Counted from the first letter of the stretch, positions 20,704 to 30,651 are shown. The stretch is DNA of 64,000 bases from Gari tellinella (GCA_922989275.2 OV277861.1:11966040-12030039); one strand, 5' to 3'. Numbers and translations: made by a program. Notes: generated from the letters alone by a model not told the origin.

Positions 20704-21055
20704 ACCCTTTACTCCATAGATATGCCTTTTGACACACTTAATTAATTCATCCACTGAAGAAAATAGTTCCATTTCTTACAGAAATGTTTTCTATATCCTA
20801 GCAGATGATACCTTAAATTGGTTGAAAGCAGTGCTCCAGATAAGCGAATAAACAGTTTACTGAACTTATCCACCATTTCCTCTCTCATTTCAGCACAAAA
20901 TCCTATGGTGTAACCACTCATTAGAATTATCTCGAAGAGACACCATAGGGTTAATGCAGAAGCAAAGGTTTTAGCTTTTTGAAATACTTCCCTTATCTGG
21001 GGCTCTGTGGCAAAGTGCGCCTGAAGGTGCACTCTGCTTTACTTTCAACCTGCTT
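20704..21055 (-). mobile_element. Family A MITE with family B inserted in its hairpin
   Basis: ACCCTTTACTCCATAGATAT opens it. The hairpin's left arm GGTTGAAAG is cut by the B element at 20829. The right arm ACTCTGCTTTACTTTCAACC resumes after 21007. Confidence 0.75.
20829..21007. mobile_element. Family B MITE copy 4, nested in A
   Basis: CAGTGCTCCAGATAAGCGAA to CCCTTATCTGGGGCTCTG, with one arm of the central palindrome shortened. Confidence 0.8.
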
Positions 21056-21351
21056 TGACCCATTACCCCATAAATACATCTTTTTACGCCATTAATTTAT
21101 TATTACACTGAAGAAAATAGTTCCACATTATATATAAAGTCATGATGAGGTAGCATAAGACATATTTGTTAAAATCAAGCAGAAGGTAGCTTAAAGCAGG
21201 CTTAAAGTAAAATAGAATGTGCCTTAAGGCACATTCTGCTTTACTTTCAGCCTGCTTTAAGTAGTCACAGCTCTTTAAAACTATAAATAAGCAAAGAGGC
21301 ACCACTGTCACCTATCTTCAATAACAGAAACAGGCTGTGGAGTAATGGGTT
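21056..21351 (-). mobile_element. Family A MITE
   Basis: CCCATTACCCCATAAATACA to GGAGTAATGGGTTAA. Alpha hairpin at about 21190-21261. It starts where the previous copy's hairpin-border TTAA (here TTGA) would be, so it is probably nested there. Confidence 0.8.
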
Positions 21352-21639
21352 AAACAGCCACCTGTCTTAAGCACTGAAAGACAAGCTATGAAGGAAATGG
21401 TTAGCTACAATGCATACCAATATTACCTTCTTCATGGATGTTCGTTCATATAACAGGTCTCACAGCGATGGAACTTTTCCAATATTGAAATGAAAGATTC
21501 TGCCGAGGTCCAGCGTGTGAGCTGTGAATGGGCAAATAAATGCAGACTAACCTGTAAACAGAGACCAGTTATAGAGAGTTGTGTCAAAGAGTAGGCAGAT
21601 TTCTTTACTTAGTTGGCTACTTAAATTCAAACAGGACTT

Positions 21640-21915
21640 CTACGCTACTTCATGTAGGACAATAGTAATGCAGAAAGCTCCTATAGGAGCAGGGCTCCAG
21701 ATAAGAGGGAGTAAACTGAACAAATCCAACATTTTCTCACTCATTTTAGCACCAAATCCTATTGTGTAACTACTCATTAGAATCGTCTCTTCGAGACGAT
21801 TCAAATGAGTAGTGACACCATAGGGTGTAATGCAGAAATAATGATTTTAAATATTGAAAAAATCCCCTTATCTGGAGCTCTCTGGAGCTTTCTGCATTAC
21901 TATTGTTCTACATGA
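21640..21915. mobile_element. L hairpin split by family B
   Basis: ACTTCATGTAGGACAATAGT..GCAGAAAGCTCCTATAGGAG on the left pairs with GGAGCTTTCTGCATTACTAT then TGTTCTACATGAAGT on the right. The B element sits at the hairpin centre. Confidence 0.8.
21690..21881. mobile_element. Family B MITE copy 5, inside an L hairpin
   Basis: CAGGGCTCCAGATAAGAGGG to CCTTATCTGGAGCTCTC; perfect central CGTCTCTTCGAGACG palindrome. Confidence 0.85.
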
Positions 21916-22340
21916 AGTTACAGCCTGTATTAAAGAAGTTTTTCTTTTATTTAGTATAATTTACGCATTTTCTTTTAGAAATTGTCCTTAACTTTTTGTT
22001 GCAGAGCTTTGAGTGTAGCTGGTTATAAATAGGATGTTGATGGAAAATAAGCTGCTTGTGATTTCAATTCTGCTAAGCTTCAGGCAGTTCCAATGTCGAT
22101 ACATATTATATAATAGCTAATTAAGTGAAGAAATGAATACATATTTAATAGTAACATTAAGAGAAAGAGTTACACATGGATTTATGCATTATTTCTGAAC
22201 TTGGGGAAAACAGCATAATATGATTGTTTGTAAATAACTTGAAACTTTCAAGCATTTTATAACGATTTGAAATTTGTTGTAAGAATCTGAAATATGATGG
22301 TGCTATCTTTCTGGAATGTGATAAGAGACTTTGATAACGT
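21916..22340. other. Gap without recognised feature
   Basis: AT-rich, no repeat or frame recognised. Confidence 0.5.
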
Positions 22341-22356
22341 GTGGATTTATTGCAGT

Positions 22357-22441
22357 TTATAAGCTGCTCTTTTGGGAGTACAAACAGAACACAAACTACA
22401 AACCATGTCTTGTACTATCGAGCTCCGATTTCACCCAGCCA
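22357..22441 (+). CDS. Possible internal exon, unidentified
   Basis: Preceded by GATTTATTGCAG and followed by CAG|GTAAAC, a reasonable acceptor/donor pair. Within these 85 bases at least one frame is open (contains HVLYYRAPISPSQ) and base composition is less AT-rich than the surroundings. I do not recognise the peptide. Lies in the longest repeat-poor stretch of the window, consistent with but not proving a host exon. Confidence 0.2.
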
Positions 22442-22505
22442 GGTAAACCTTTTTTTTAATAGAAAATGCTCAAAATGCTTGAGATATATTTTCCAGATGT
22501 GTTTC

Positions 22506-22652
22506 CAGATCATAATGGGTAAAGGAATATCTGTGATAAGTGACCACTCAAAATGTGTGGCTAGATGCAGGACAAAAGTATTATACTTTGGTCACTTATC
22601 ACAGATATTACTGACATTACTGTATTCTTTTGCCCATTGTGATCTGCAGAAA
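22506..22652. mobile_element. Palindromic MITE-like unit
   Basis: CAGATCATAATGGGTAAAGG and ATATCTGTGATAAGTGACC pair with GGTCACTTATCACAGATAT and TTTTGCCCATTGTGATCTG. The loop is about 45 bp. One arm has an extra insert of about 15 bp. Confidence 0.7.
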
Positions 22653-22659
22653 GCTCTGT

Positions 22660-23640
22660 AAGAGTTTCATGCATTACTTTTAGCAATAATTTGTCATAAG
22701 AAGTTTTAGAATAGGCTATGAACACTGTATTAAGCACTTTGGTTACTTTCAATTCTAATGACTATCATCATTGTCACAATTTGTGTGAGCCTCTCTGTGA
22801 ATAAAAACAGATGAACTAAAACTGACATCAAACTGTTCATTGGATTTCCAAATTATTAAACCTTATATAATAGAAACTTTGGAATTGTTCTCTATATTAT
22901 ATATTTAACCTTAAATACATGTTTACATGTAATACATTGCTTGTGTACAAACCGGTTGGTCTAATCCTAAAGTAAGGTCTGAAATTTTATCATAAGTATA
23001 ATGAAATATCTTCAATCTGCAACATAATGCTAGTTCCTATAACTTTACAAACATTGAACTTTCATGATTAATCTTCTAAAGATAACATTAACTTCAGTTA
23101 CATGTGGTTGAATTTCTTTGTTGGCAGTATGTCAGTGTTACATATGGTTCCATAATTAATTAGCTTCCATCAGGCATAACTTCTGGAAATTATTTTGTAC
23201 CCTAGATTTAGATTTGTTGTGTTTTATAGTTTTTGAAGAAGAATCTACTGGACATTTTTTAAGCAACATAATTATATGGGTAAAATCACTGAAATCTAGA
23301 AAACTCTGTTTGAACAGTAGAAGATGACAATTGTTGCAAATGAAAAAATAACCCAGCATTCAAAGAGTTGATACCTACACTAATGTTACAAAGGATTTAC
23401 TATTTTCACTGCATGAACATTATTTGCATTTAGTTGTAGGGTATACAAGAAAGGCATTTTAATTTTCTAATCAACTGAAGGTTTAAGTTTTATTGCAGTT
23501 TTAGCTTACCTGAAATATCTTTTATCTTTATGATATCACAAAAGAACATTATATCTTAAAACTTTACAAAATAAATCTAATGTAACTGAATATTATAAAT
23601 TTCCCTTTAAATTTTAACTACACATTTTACAATAAACTGT
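22660..23640. other. Repeat-poor gap
   Basis: About 1 kb of AT-rich DNA with no open frame worth naming; a weak L-type remnant at 22649-22690. Confidence 0.5.
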
Positions 23641-23643
23641 ATA

Positions 23644-23816
23644 CAGTTATTTGATGTGTGCTTGGGGAACAGTCAAAACTATTGGCCCGAGGTATCAGGG
23701 AAGACTTTCGAACTGTTGCCCGAGGCTGATAGGCCGAGGGCAACAGTTTGAAATGTCTTCCCTGATAACGAGGGACAATAGTTTTGACTGTTCTCCAAGC
23801 ACACATCAAATAACTG
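23644..23816. mobile_element. Near-perfect palindromic MITE (173 bp)
   Basis: CAGTTATTTGATGTGTGCTT and AAGCACACATCAAATAACTG are the ends. The arms continue with GGGAACAGTCAAAACTATTG and TCAGGGAAGAC, and the centre is CCGAGGCTGATAGGCCGAGG. TA precedes it; the right flank is TTTTATTA. CAGT..ACTG ends suggest Tc1/mariner mobilisation. Confidence 0.78.
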
Positions 23817-24200
23817 TTTTATTACCTAATACTCTATATAAAAATTTCAACAAGAACTTATCTGGGCCAAATTACAAATGAAATAAAAGTGAATTAGTCA
23901 TTTTGAGTTTTGCACGAATGAATAACACAGTGTTTGTTATTCATTTGTGGTTTTTGACAAGACGTCTGATGAATGATCAGCGTATTCTTGTAAGCGCTTG
24001 CATGTTTACATCCGCACATTATTGTTATACCCGTGTCCGTGTTGTTTTTTGGTATAAAGGATAACGTTGATGTGTATTACGAACTCGTCACAATGATTAT
24101 AGTATTATTATAAATAATAATTAAGCATGAAATAAAGTATTAAACATTCACCAGACAACAATCAATGACAATTATTCAATACTGTTTTATTACAATGCAG
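23817..24200. other. Gap without recognised feature
   Basis: AT-rich; nothing recognised. Confidence 0.45.
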
Positions 24201-24365
24201 CAATCCCGGGTACCGGAAAACTTCTCAATGACCCTGATTTTAAAACTTCTACGCATCTTTTTCGTGCAGGGGAAACAGTTTGTCCTAGCGGTCAATAGTT
24301 AAAACTATTGCCCCCGGATTAGGCAATGTCAGATCAACACAGCAAAACAGTCAAAACTAACGAAT
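24200..24365. repeat. Degraded relative of the 23.7-kb palindrome
   Basis: GGGGAAACAGTTTGTCCTAG, GTCAATAGTTAAAACTATTG and AAAACAGTCAAAACTAACG echo the arm motifs of 23644-23816 but no longer pair cleanly. Confidence 0.4.
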
Positions 24366-24671
24366 TACAAGTTCTATAGAGCATTATTTAATAATTTATA
24401 TTGTCTCTGAGAGTGGTTTGAGAGTGGTTTGTCCCCTAATAATAGTATTTAAAGGTATTCATGACTGTCTACAAACAGTGCAGACTCTGATCAGATTGCA
24501 CCTTCAGAAACCCCTATGATCTCTGAGTCTAGTCTTATTCCTGCAATGTAAGGGTTAAAATTTAAGTCTGATAACTGTATTCCAGCTGTTATTTTAATGG
24601 TAACCAGTTTATTTTTCCAATGAATTTTTTATGTTTTTGTAAGTGTATGTGAATTCCAATTTGTCTTTCAG

Positions 24672-24770
24672 TTTGATAAGACTAAGTTACTCAGGATCTG
24701 TATTCAGTCAGTGAATACAGTTCAAGTTGTGCTAAGAAGTGGGAATCATATATCTATGCTTGCACTGGGT
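24672..24770 (+). CDS. Possible internal exon, unidentified
   Basis: AATTTGTCTTTCAG gives a strong acceptor at 24671. The following 33 codons are open and have ordinary composition (contain FDKTKLLRICIQSVN). A donor is not obvious: GGGTTTATG or GAAGTGGGA are weak. If real it lies on the same strand as the candidate at 22.36 kb. I do not recognise the peptide. Confidence 0.25.
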
Positions 24771-24794
24771 TTATGGAACCCTGCGAAACCAAGT

Positions 24795-25045
24795 TCTTGA
24801 TTTTAAGAACTGTTCTTGAACAGTTCAAGAACATCAAGAACTGTTCTTAACTAAAAATGTACTGTGTTCTTGAACTTCAGTTCTTGAAACTGTTCTTGAA
24901 CTATTTAAGAACAGGTCAAGAACTGCTTAAGTTCTTAAACTGTTCTTGAAAAGTTCAAGAACAGTTTCAAGAGCAGTTCAAGAACAAAAGTGTTCTTAAA
25001 ATATTCTTAATGTGTTCTTGACAAGATTTAAGAACAGTTCAAGAA
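24795..25045. repeat. Left arm: GTTCTTGAAC array
   Basis: About twenty copies of TTCTTGAA or TTCAAGAA with variable spacing and a few TTAAGAAC variants. Confidence 0.9.
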
Positions 25046-25047
25046 CA

Positions 25048-25345
25048 GACAAAGGGGAATAACTCAAAACATGTTGATGTCAATTAGTAATAACCCTTTT
25101 AAATGGCACTTTCTCTCATCAAACTCAAATTTCATACCATTAGCATCAGTAGAACTTGAGTTATCTGCAGGCTAAGAACAAATGACAAAGGGAAATAACT
25201 CCCTAAATATTGATACAAGAGTTATGACCCTTGCAAATGGCACCTCCTGAGTCCTCCTCTGATCAAGTTCTTTCCAAACATGAAATTTCATTTCCCTAGC
25301 ATCAGCTAAGAATTGGAGACAAAAAGTGTGACAGACAGACTATCT
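25048..25345. repeat. Two-unit tandem block, Helentron-core style
   Basis: Two units share GACAAAGGGRAATAACTC, TTATGACCCTT.. AAATGGCAC and TAGCATCAG. The block ends GTGTGACAGACAGACTAT, a microsatellite common beside pearl/HINE cores. Confidence 0.6.
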
Positions 25346-25348
25346 GTA

Positions 25349-25637
25349 ATCTGTGCTATAATTGTAAGTTTCACAAAACAGTGAATATTATGATACACAC
25401 AGGACACCTGATAAACACATGTCATCAAGGGCACAGATTTAAAGTTTTCTGTTTATCTATACTTTAAAATGTGAATATGGCAAACATTAAAGACTCCAAA
25501 CCAGTTCAAACTCCTAAAAACAGGTTTATGGTAAGTTACATAACTTAAATTGATACATTTTTATCATAAGCATAATATATTTTTGATATTTACATGACAC
25601 AACTAAAAGCATGTGGTACCCCACCAACTAGTAGTTT
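25349..25637 (-). repeat. Conserved core shared with the 32.2-32.5 kb element
   Basis: Inverted relative to 32202-32474. Shared blocks include GTAAGTTTCACAAAACAGTG, TGTTTATCTATACTTTAAAA, TTAAAGACTCCAAACCAGTT, GGTAAGTTACATAACTTA and AAAGCATGTGGTACCCCACC. Confidence 0.88.
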
Positions 25638-25805
25638 ACTATGACACAAGTATTATTGCACATGCTTTGTATGCCTTTGCAAGCAAAGTACTAATGCCAG
25701 TTTAGAAAACAGTTAAAAGTATTTCTGTTATTTGAGCTTATTAGTTTTTAACTTGACTTTGTATTAATTTGGAAATATGATATTAAGGAGCATTGAAGGA
25801 TAATA

Positions 25806-26342
25806 TGTTCTTGAACATTTCAAGAAATTTTCTTGAACATTTCAAGAACTATGTTCTTGAACATTTCAAGAACAGTTCAAGAACTGTGCTTAAACAGTTC
25901 TTGAACGTTAAATGAGACAATGTTCTTGAATTCCTCATGCTCAAGAACAGTTCTTGAACTGTATGAATCAGGAACTGTTCTTGAACTGTTCATGAACAAA
26001 TAGTTCTTGAACTGTTCTTAAACGAATGGTTCGTGAACTGTTCTTGAACAAAAGTTCTTAAAAATTTGTCTCATTTAATGTTCAAGAACAGTTCCTGAAC
26101 AGTTCTTGAACAGAATAACAGGAACTGTTCTTGAACTGTTTATGAACAAATAGTTCTTGAACTGTTCTTAAACGAATGGTTCTTGAACTGTTCTTGAACA
26201 AAAAGTTCTTAAAAATTTGTCTCAATTTACGTTCAAGAACAGTTCCTGAACAGTTCTTGAACAGTTTAAGCACAGTTCAAGAACAATTCTTGAACATAAT
26301 TTCAGAACAGTTCAGTAACATTTCTTGAACTGTTCTTGAAAT
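25806..26342. repeat. Right arm: GTTCTTGAAC array with internal duplication
   Basis: More than thirty TTCTTGAA/TTCAAGAA palindromes. A block of roughly 150 bp (ACAGGAACTGTTCTTGAACT to AAAAATTTGTCTCA) is duplicated at about 25967-26076 and 26118-26225. Confidence 0.88.
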
Positions 26343-26367
26343 TTTCGCAGGGAGTGAACAACCTTTT

Positions 26368-26550
26368 CACTTTTGTTTAGTTTTATCCAAAAGACTCAAA
26401 ACACTTATTTGACTTTCTTTGGATATTCCGACTGTATCGCACAGTGTTCGTCTGCTGACGAAGAGTGTTCGATACAGTCTAAATATCTAAAGTAAGTCAA
26501 ATTTAGTGACATAATTGTTCCGAGTCAATGGATAAAAAACTAAACAAAAT
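26368..26550. mobile_element. Palindromic MITE-like element
   Basis: CTTTTGTTTAGTTTTATCCA pairs with TGGATAAAAAACTAAACAAA. Inner arms TTTGACTTTCTTTGGATATT and GACTGTATCGCACAGTGTTC pair around TCTGCTGACGAAGA. Confidence 0.72.
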
Positions 26551-26636
26551 GTAGAATCCAGAACAAGAGATCAATCTTCAATGTTGTAATCACTTTCTGT
26601 TGTAAAGACAAGGGGTGGTATTCTGTGTTTTAACTA

Positions 26637-26850
26637 TTAACCCTTAGCCTGCCAGTCACGACTATAGCTCCATATGCAAACAGCTTGGATCCGGATGAGA
26701 CGCCGAGTAACTCGGCGTCTCATCCGGATCCAAGCTGTTTGACACTCGGACAACATTTTCAGCAATTTTAAGCAACTTTGAAGCACTTTGAAACTTGAAG
26801 CAGACGAGAAATATAGCAGACGACAATTTATTTGGCGGGCTAAGGGTTAA
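26637..26850 (+). mobile_element. Family C MITE
   Basis: TTAACCCTTAGCCTGCCAGT to GGCGGGCTAAGGGTTAA. Beta hairpin (about 26673-26744) with GCAAACAGCTTGGATCCGG arms and GCCGAGTAACTCGGC centre. An 11-bp TTAACTATTAA is repeated across the two sides, longer than the usual TTAA. Confidence 0.88.
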
Positions 26851-26974
26851 CTATTAACCTTCCTTCCATTGAACAGTCATATACAAACATTGCACACTAA
26901 AGTATTACATTGTCCAGTGAAATATAGAAACTTTCCACAGGAAAGAGTGCAGACTCATATTAGATAGATCCTAT

Positions 26975-27047
26975 AAGAAAACGGTGCAGACCCTGATCAG
27001 ACAGCTCCTATAGGAGCTGTCTGATCTGGGTATACGCTGTTTTCAAA
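26975..27047. repeat. Isolated beta-type hairpin
   Basis: AAAACGGTGCAGACCCTGAT and CAGACAGCTCC pair with GGAGCTGTCTGATC..GTATACGCTGTTTTC. Flanked by TTAACC (26868) and GCAAAGGGTTA (27076), so probably a degraded TTAA MITE. Confidence 0.6.
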
Positions 27048-27167
27048 AATCATCATTATTCACTGCTAGCAGGCAAAGGGTTAGCAGATAGTAAAAGAAA
27101 ACATGATCTATCAATGATGATGAAAGGTGATAAATGATCAGTGGAACAGGTTAACCCAGATCTACAT

Positions 27168-27242
27168 CTACACAAGGTCACTGAGTCTTTACAGGTCAGT
27201 GATACACAAGGTCACCAAGTCTTTACAGGTCAGTGATACATG
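27168..27242. repeat. 40-bp direct duplication
   Basis: Two copies of ACACAAGGTCAC then AGTCTTTACAGGTCAGTGAT. Confidence 0.85.
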
Positions 27243-27589
27243 CTGCTGAACTCTTTGATTTCTGGGTTATTATTCATCCGCAACAATTGTCATATTGCTA
27301 CTGTTCTAATTATAAATTTTTTTCATGGGTCAACAATTCTGAAATTTCTCACTCGTCCTGCATTAATCCAATAGAAGCTAGTTGAATAAAGTGTGTCAAA
27401 ATGAGTTAGTATGAGGCTATTGCGCAATGAGTCAAAATGAGTCAGTATGGCTTAATGGGTTAAAGTAAATTAAGGCAAACTAAAAACTGTACTTGCCCTG
27501 CACATTAGACAAAGAAGGGAAAAACATGCAGGACGAGCGGACACGTGGACTTTTTTAGCCCTATTAAAAAGATAATAAAGTTTTACTTT

Positions 27590-27716
27590 TTTATAACAAG
27601 GTCAGCGTGTTGCATGATGAGATGCTGAGTTATGCAGTGTCTTATCAGGGTCCAAACTGTTTGCAAAGATTATCATGGTTTCACCGATAGCATGCTAAGA
27701 ATTAACCCTTACAGTG
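27590..27716 (+). mobile_element. Degraded C2-type hairpin remnant
   Basis: GTGTTGCATGATGAGATGCT then CTTATCAGGGTCCAAACTGT, with TAGCATGCTAAGAATTAA, matches the 3' half of C2. Confidence 0.55.
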
Positions 27717-27717
27717 C

Positions 27718-27967
27718 TTAACCCTTTGAACCCTAGTCCCGCATATAGGCGTTTTCTCAAACAGTGTACATGTGAATAGTACATTTGGCATGTGCAAACA
27801 GTGAAGGCCCAGATCAGAGGGCTCCAAAAGGAGCCCTCTGATCAGGGTCTTCACTGTTTGTCAGTAATGCCAAATTTGACAAAAACAACCCTTAAAAGTC
27901 AGAAATTGACTAGACTTAAATGGAAACTGGAATTATCCATTTTAAGTTTCAGGGAGGAAAGAGTTAA
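27718..27967 (+). mobile_element. Family D MITE copy 2
   Basis: TTAACCCTTTGAACCCTAGT to GGAGGAAAGAGTTAA. Hairpin at about 27792-27861 with centre GGGCTCCAAAAGGAGCCC. Confidence 0.9.
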
Positions 27968-28083
27968 CTAACAAATAGATCAACCCATCTGTTATAATAT
28001 GATAAAACGCTAGTTTTATATAATTGATTTGCAAGGGGTTTGTTACCAAATTGATATGAAGTATGACAAAAATTCAGAGGAGA

Positions 28084-28246
28084 AGCATTCTGATCTTGGT
28101 CTACACTGTTTGCTAATTTAGAGCAGTATTTATTAAACTACCAAGAATTCCAAGTAGCCTAAGTTCATGTTTTGGTAACTAAAAGGATCCACAAGGGAAC
28201 ATTGTAACCCACAAGAGTTACTAAGCGTTGAAAGAGTTATTTAGGA
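28084..28246 (+). mobile_element. Family M element, 5'-truncated
   Basis: CTACACTGTTTGCTAATTTA, TTCATGTTTTGGTAACTAAA, GATCCACAAGGGAAC and GTTGAAAGAGTTA match the copies at 31.2 and 35.6 kb. Confidence 0.7.
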
Positions 28247-28367
28247 GCAATATTACAAGGAATTTTTTTCCTATATTCTCAGTTATTCTGACAGGTGAAA
28301 AACCACTGGTTGTTTTGCATCAAGCTGCAACCTATGGAAGCTTAATGCAATACTTGTGTGTCCTGCT

Positions 28368-28470
28368 TTAACCCATTTCCCCATAGCCTGTTTCTAGTAT
28401 TGAAGATAGGTGACTACTTACGATGGTCTTAAGGTCATTATGCACCATCACAAATGTTTTCTATAGCTTA
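28368..28470 (+). mobile_element. Family A MITE fragment
   Basis: TTAACCCATTTCCCCATAGC to GGTGACTACTTA, then a degraded hairpin. The 3' half is missing. Confidence 0.65.
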
Positions 28471-28516
28471 AAGTAAACCCTTCTTCTGTCATAGTAAACC
28501 CTTCTTCTGTCATACT
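28471..28516. repeat. Short tandem duplication
   Basis: GTAAACCCTTCTTCTGTCAT occurs twice back to back. Confidence 0.85.
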
Positions 28517-28844
28517 ATAGTCTGCTTTAAAATTGTTAATTACAAACCTTATCAATTAAAATTCATTCATAAATTAAATGTGAAGAAACACAAAGACTTT
28601 CAAACAATTTAGATAGAAACTCAACTACGCAGCGAAGTGTCAGTGCCCTGGCGAATGTTTCATTGATGCAATTACTGTCAGTAATTAGGATTGCAGATAG
28701 ATACAATCAGTGTTCACTTGTCTGTAAGTTGTTATCTGTCTATAGTGTGAACAGGCTCTGAAAAATAACGCCTTCCAGCTATAGGCACACTTCAATTAAC
28801 AACCATTCCTTTTACAATGGACGTAGGTCTGTAAAGGCAGTTTG

Positions 28845-28930
28845 AAGCTTAATGCAGGACATAAGTAAAGCAGAAAGCTCCTACAGGAGCTTTCTGCTTT
28901 ACTTATGTCCTGCATTAAACTTCAAACTGT
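28845..28930. repeat. Perfect L hairpin
   Basis: GTTTGAAGCTTAATGCAGGA and CATAAGTAAAGCAGAAAGCT pair fully with the right side around CCTACAGG. TTAA lies at both borders. The best L copy. Confidence 0.88.
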
Positions 28931-29220
28931 GTTTATAACTGTTATTTTATTATTTTTGTGAATGGTTGTTTCATACAATTTTGACTGTTTTTTAAATTGA
29001 CAGTGTCCAGAGACTAGCAGTTCATGTTTATATAGTAAGTTAGCCAGAAAATCATGGTTACAGGCTGTTGAAGTCAATAAGTGTAGCATTTCAAGTGTTA
29101 ATGCACTCTAATAGATATATAGCTTACTTAAGAATTTTGTTCCATTTCAAGTGATGCTTCAGTGATATCTAGACAGCTATCAGTTATAGGAATGAAATTG
29201 ACTTGAATTGTGTTAAGAAA
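28931..29220. other. Gap without recognised feature
   Basis: AT-rich, nothing recognised. Confidence 0.45.
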
Positions 29221-29243
29221 ATGTCATCTTCCAAGAAAAACTG
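29221..29243 (+). CDS. Possible short first coding exon
   Basis: ATG followed by seven codons (MSSSKKN plus a split codon) runs straight into CTG|GTAAGTAG, a near-consensus donor. Seven codons are too few to identify. Same strand as the other candidate exons but downstream of them. Confidence 0.15.
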
Positions 29244-29304
29244 GTAAGTAGTTGTAATTAGTCTAATTATCGCAATATCTTAAGTGATGGGACATACTTG
29301 CCTA

Positions 29305-29380
29305 CAAAAGCAAACAGTGTAGACCATGATCAGACTGCTCCTGAAGGAGCAGTCTGATCAGGATCTACACTCTTTGCCAT
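29305..29380. repeat. Isolated beta-type hairpin
   Basis: GCAAACAGTGTAGACCATGA and CAGACTGCTCC pair with GGAGCAGTCTGATCAGGATC then TACACTCTTTGC. Confidence 0.75.
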
Positions 29381-29544
29381 TCAATTTGCACTGTTAATTA
29401 CTGTGAAAAAAGCAATTTGAATTTATCAAATATTGTGATAATTACAGCAGTTACACAATCATGGTGTCCAATGTTTTAGGATTTTTATGGTTTACAATAT
29501 CTGTGTTATTCCTTGAACATGTGTGAGTGTCTGAAGAAAGAATG

Positions 29545-29625
29545 CTGTCTAATGCAAGACAAAAATAATACAGATAATTCCTAAAGGCAGAGCGCTTTTA
29601 TGTTTTTCATTTGTCCTGCATTTAA
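29545..29625. repeat. Degraded L hairpin
   Basis: TAATGCAAGACAAAAATAAT and TTTGTCCTGCATTTAAAG bracket a scrambled centre. Confidence 0.55.
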
Positions 29626-30205
29626 AGTTGGCATTCTGTCTTCGAGAGTGCCAAGTTTTCTTCTTTATAGAATAACTGTTTTAATTAATATACTCCTGCT
29701 CTTAACATACAGCCAGAATTACTATTCATCTGTCATAAACATTGAACGTAAGCTCTGTGGAGAAACGATTAACAGGGTGAAATGATTGACAATTAAGTAT
29801 CATTAGTCTGCGTTAAACAAACAGGTGATAATTTCTGGGGATTTATGTTTTGCCAGTTGATTTTGTTAAACTGAAAGTAGCTAATTATATATGACCCGAA
29901 TGATGTCCTGCATGGCTGTATCGTACATGACCTGAGGAGGTGCAGAGACTAAAGTAGCTCAAAGTACCACTTCCTGTAAAAACTTCTCCTTCTAAACCAG
30001 AGGATGGTTAATGATATAAGTTATAGAGTTAACGAGGACAGTGTAATGACATGAATTATATGTGAACGGAATTATTGTTTCAACAAAGGTTATATTATTG
30101 TTATATGTAGCTGATTCTTAATATTTCTAATTCTAGATTATATTAGACTTGTGTTAACCGACCACTACAAGACGATATATTTGTAGTATTCATGACAAGT
30201 GGCTG
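29626..30205. other. Gap without recognised feature
   Basis: No repeat or coding frame recognised. Confidence 0.45.
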
Positions 30206-30290
30206 CTTATTGCAGGGCAGAAGTCATGCAGAAGGCTCCTATTATATTATAGTTGCCTTCTGCGCCATTCAGGTGGTCCTTTAATACATG
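30206..30290. repeat. Degraded L hairpin
   Basis: TATTGCAGGGCAGAAGTCAT and GCAGAAGGCTCC..GCCTTCTGCGCCATTC retain partial pairing. Confidence 0.5.
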
Positions 30291-30300
30291 TTTGACAATA

Positions 30301-30651
30301 CAGTAATCACTCTCTACAACGACATCCAATGGGAGACGCATATTGTGTGTTTTGTTCGGAGGGAGTCGTTATAGAGAGGGACAGTTAAGACTTGGCTTAC
30401 ATTTGCAAACAGCTTGAATCCAGAACGCGGCGTCTGATCCGGATTCAAGCTGTTTGTCACTGGTCAATATATGTATTCTATCAAAAACTCCACAGTGTAG
30501 CTGTGAGAGAAAACAGCAGACGACAATCTAAGCAGACGATATTACAGAAGTAAAAGAGTTATACTTAACTATCCCGTTAAGGGAATTACGGCGAGTGTCG
30601 TTGTAAGGAGGGAGTCCTTGTTGGGAGGGCAGTTGTAGAGAGGGAGCGCTG
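30301..30651. mobile_element. Tc1-like MITE with family C inserted
   Basis: CAGTAATCACTCTCTACAAC and GTTGTAGAGAGGGAGCGCTG are inverted ends with TA at 30299-30300 and 30652-30653. Subterminal GGAGGGAGTC motifs recur on both sides. Confidence 0.75.
30386..30573 (+). mobile_element. Family C MITE, degenerate, nested
   Basis: TTAAGACTTGGC, then a shortened beta hairpin (GCAAACAGCTTGAATCC, AACGCGGCGTC) and CAGACGACAATCTAAGCAGA as in family C. Confidence 0.65.

Larger units (their letters stand above)
24787..26353. mobile_element. Composite element with GTTCTTGAAC-palindrome arms
   Basis: Termini CCCTGCGAAACCAAGTTCTT and GAAATTTTCGCAGGG are inverted. Both arms (24795-25045 and 25806-26342) are arrays of GTTCTTGAAC palindromes in both orientations, spaced by about 2-12 bases. 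Between them lie a two-unit tandem block (25048-25320) and a conserved core (25349-25637). Non-coding. Confidence 0.75.

Noticed and set aside
22341..22661. 106-codon open frame as a gene
   Set aside because: It crosses a plausible splice donor and then a palindromic element; only the first 85 bases were kept as a weak exon candidate.
24795..26342. CRISPR array or bacterial regulatory operator array
   Set aside because: Repeat spacing is irregular, orientation alternates, and it sits within a transposon with inverted ends.
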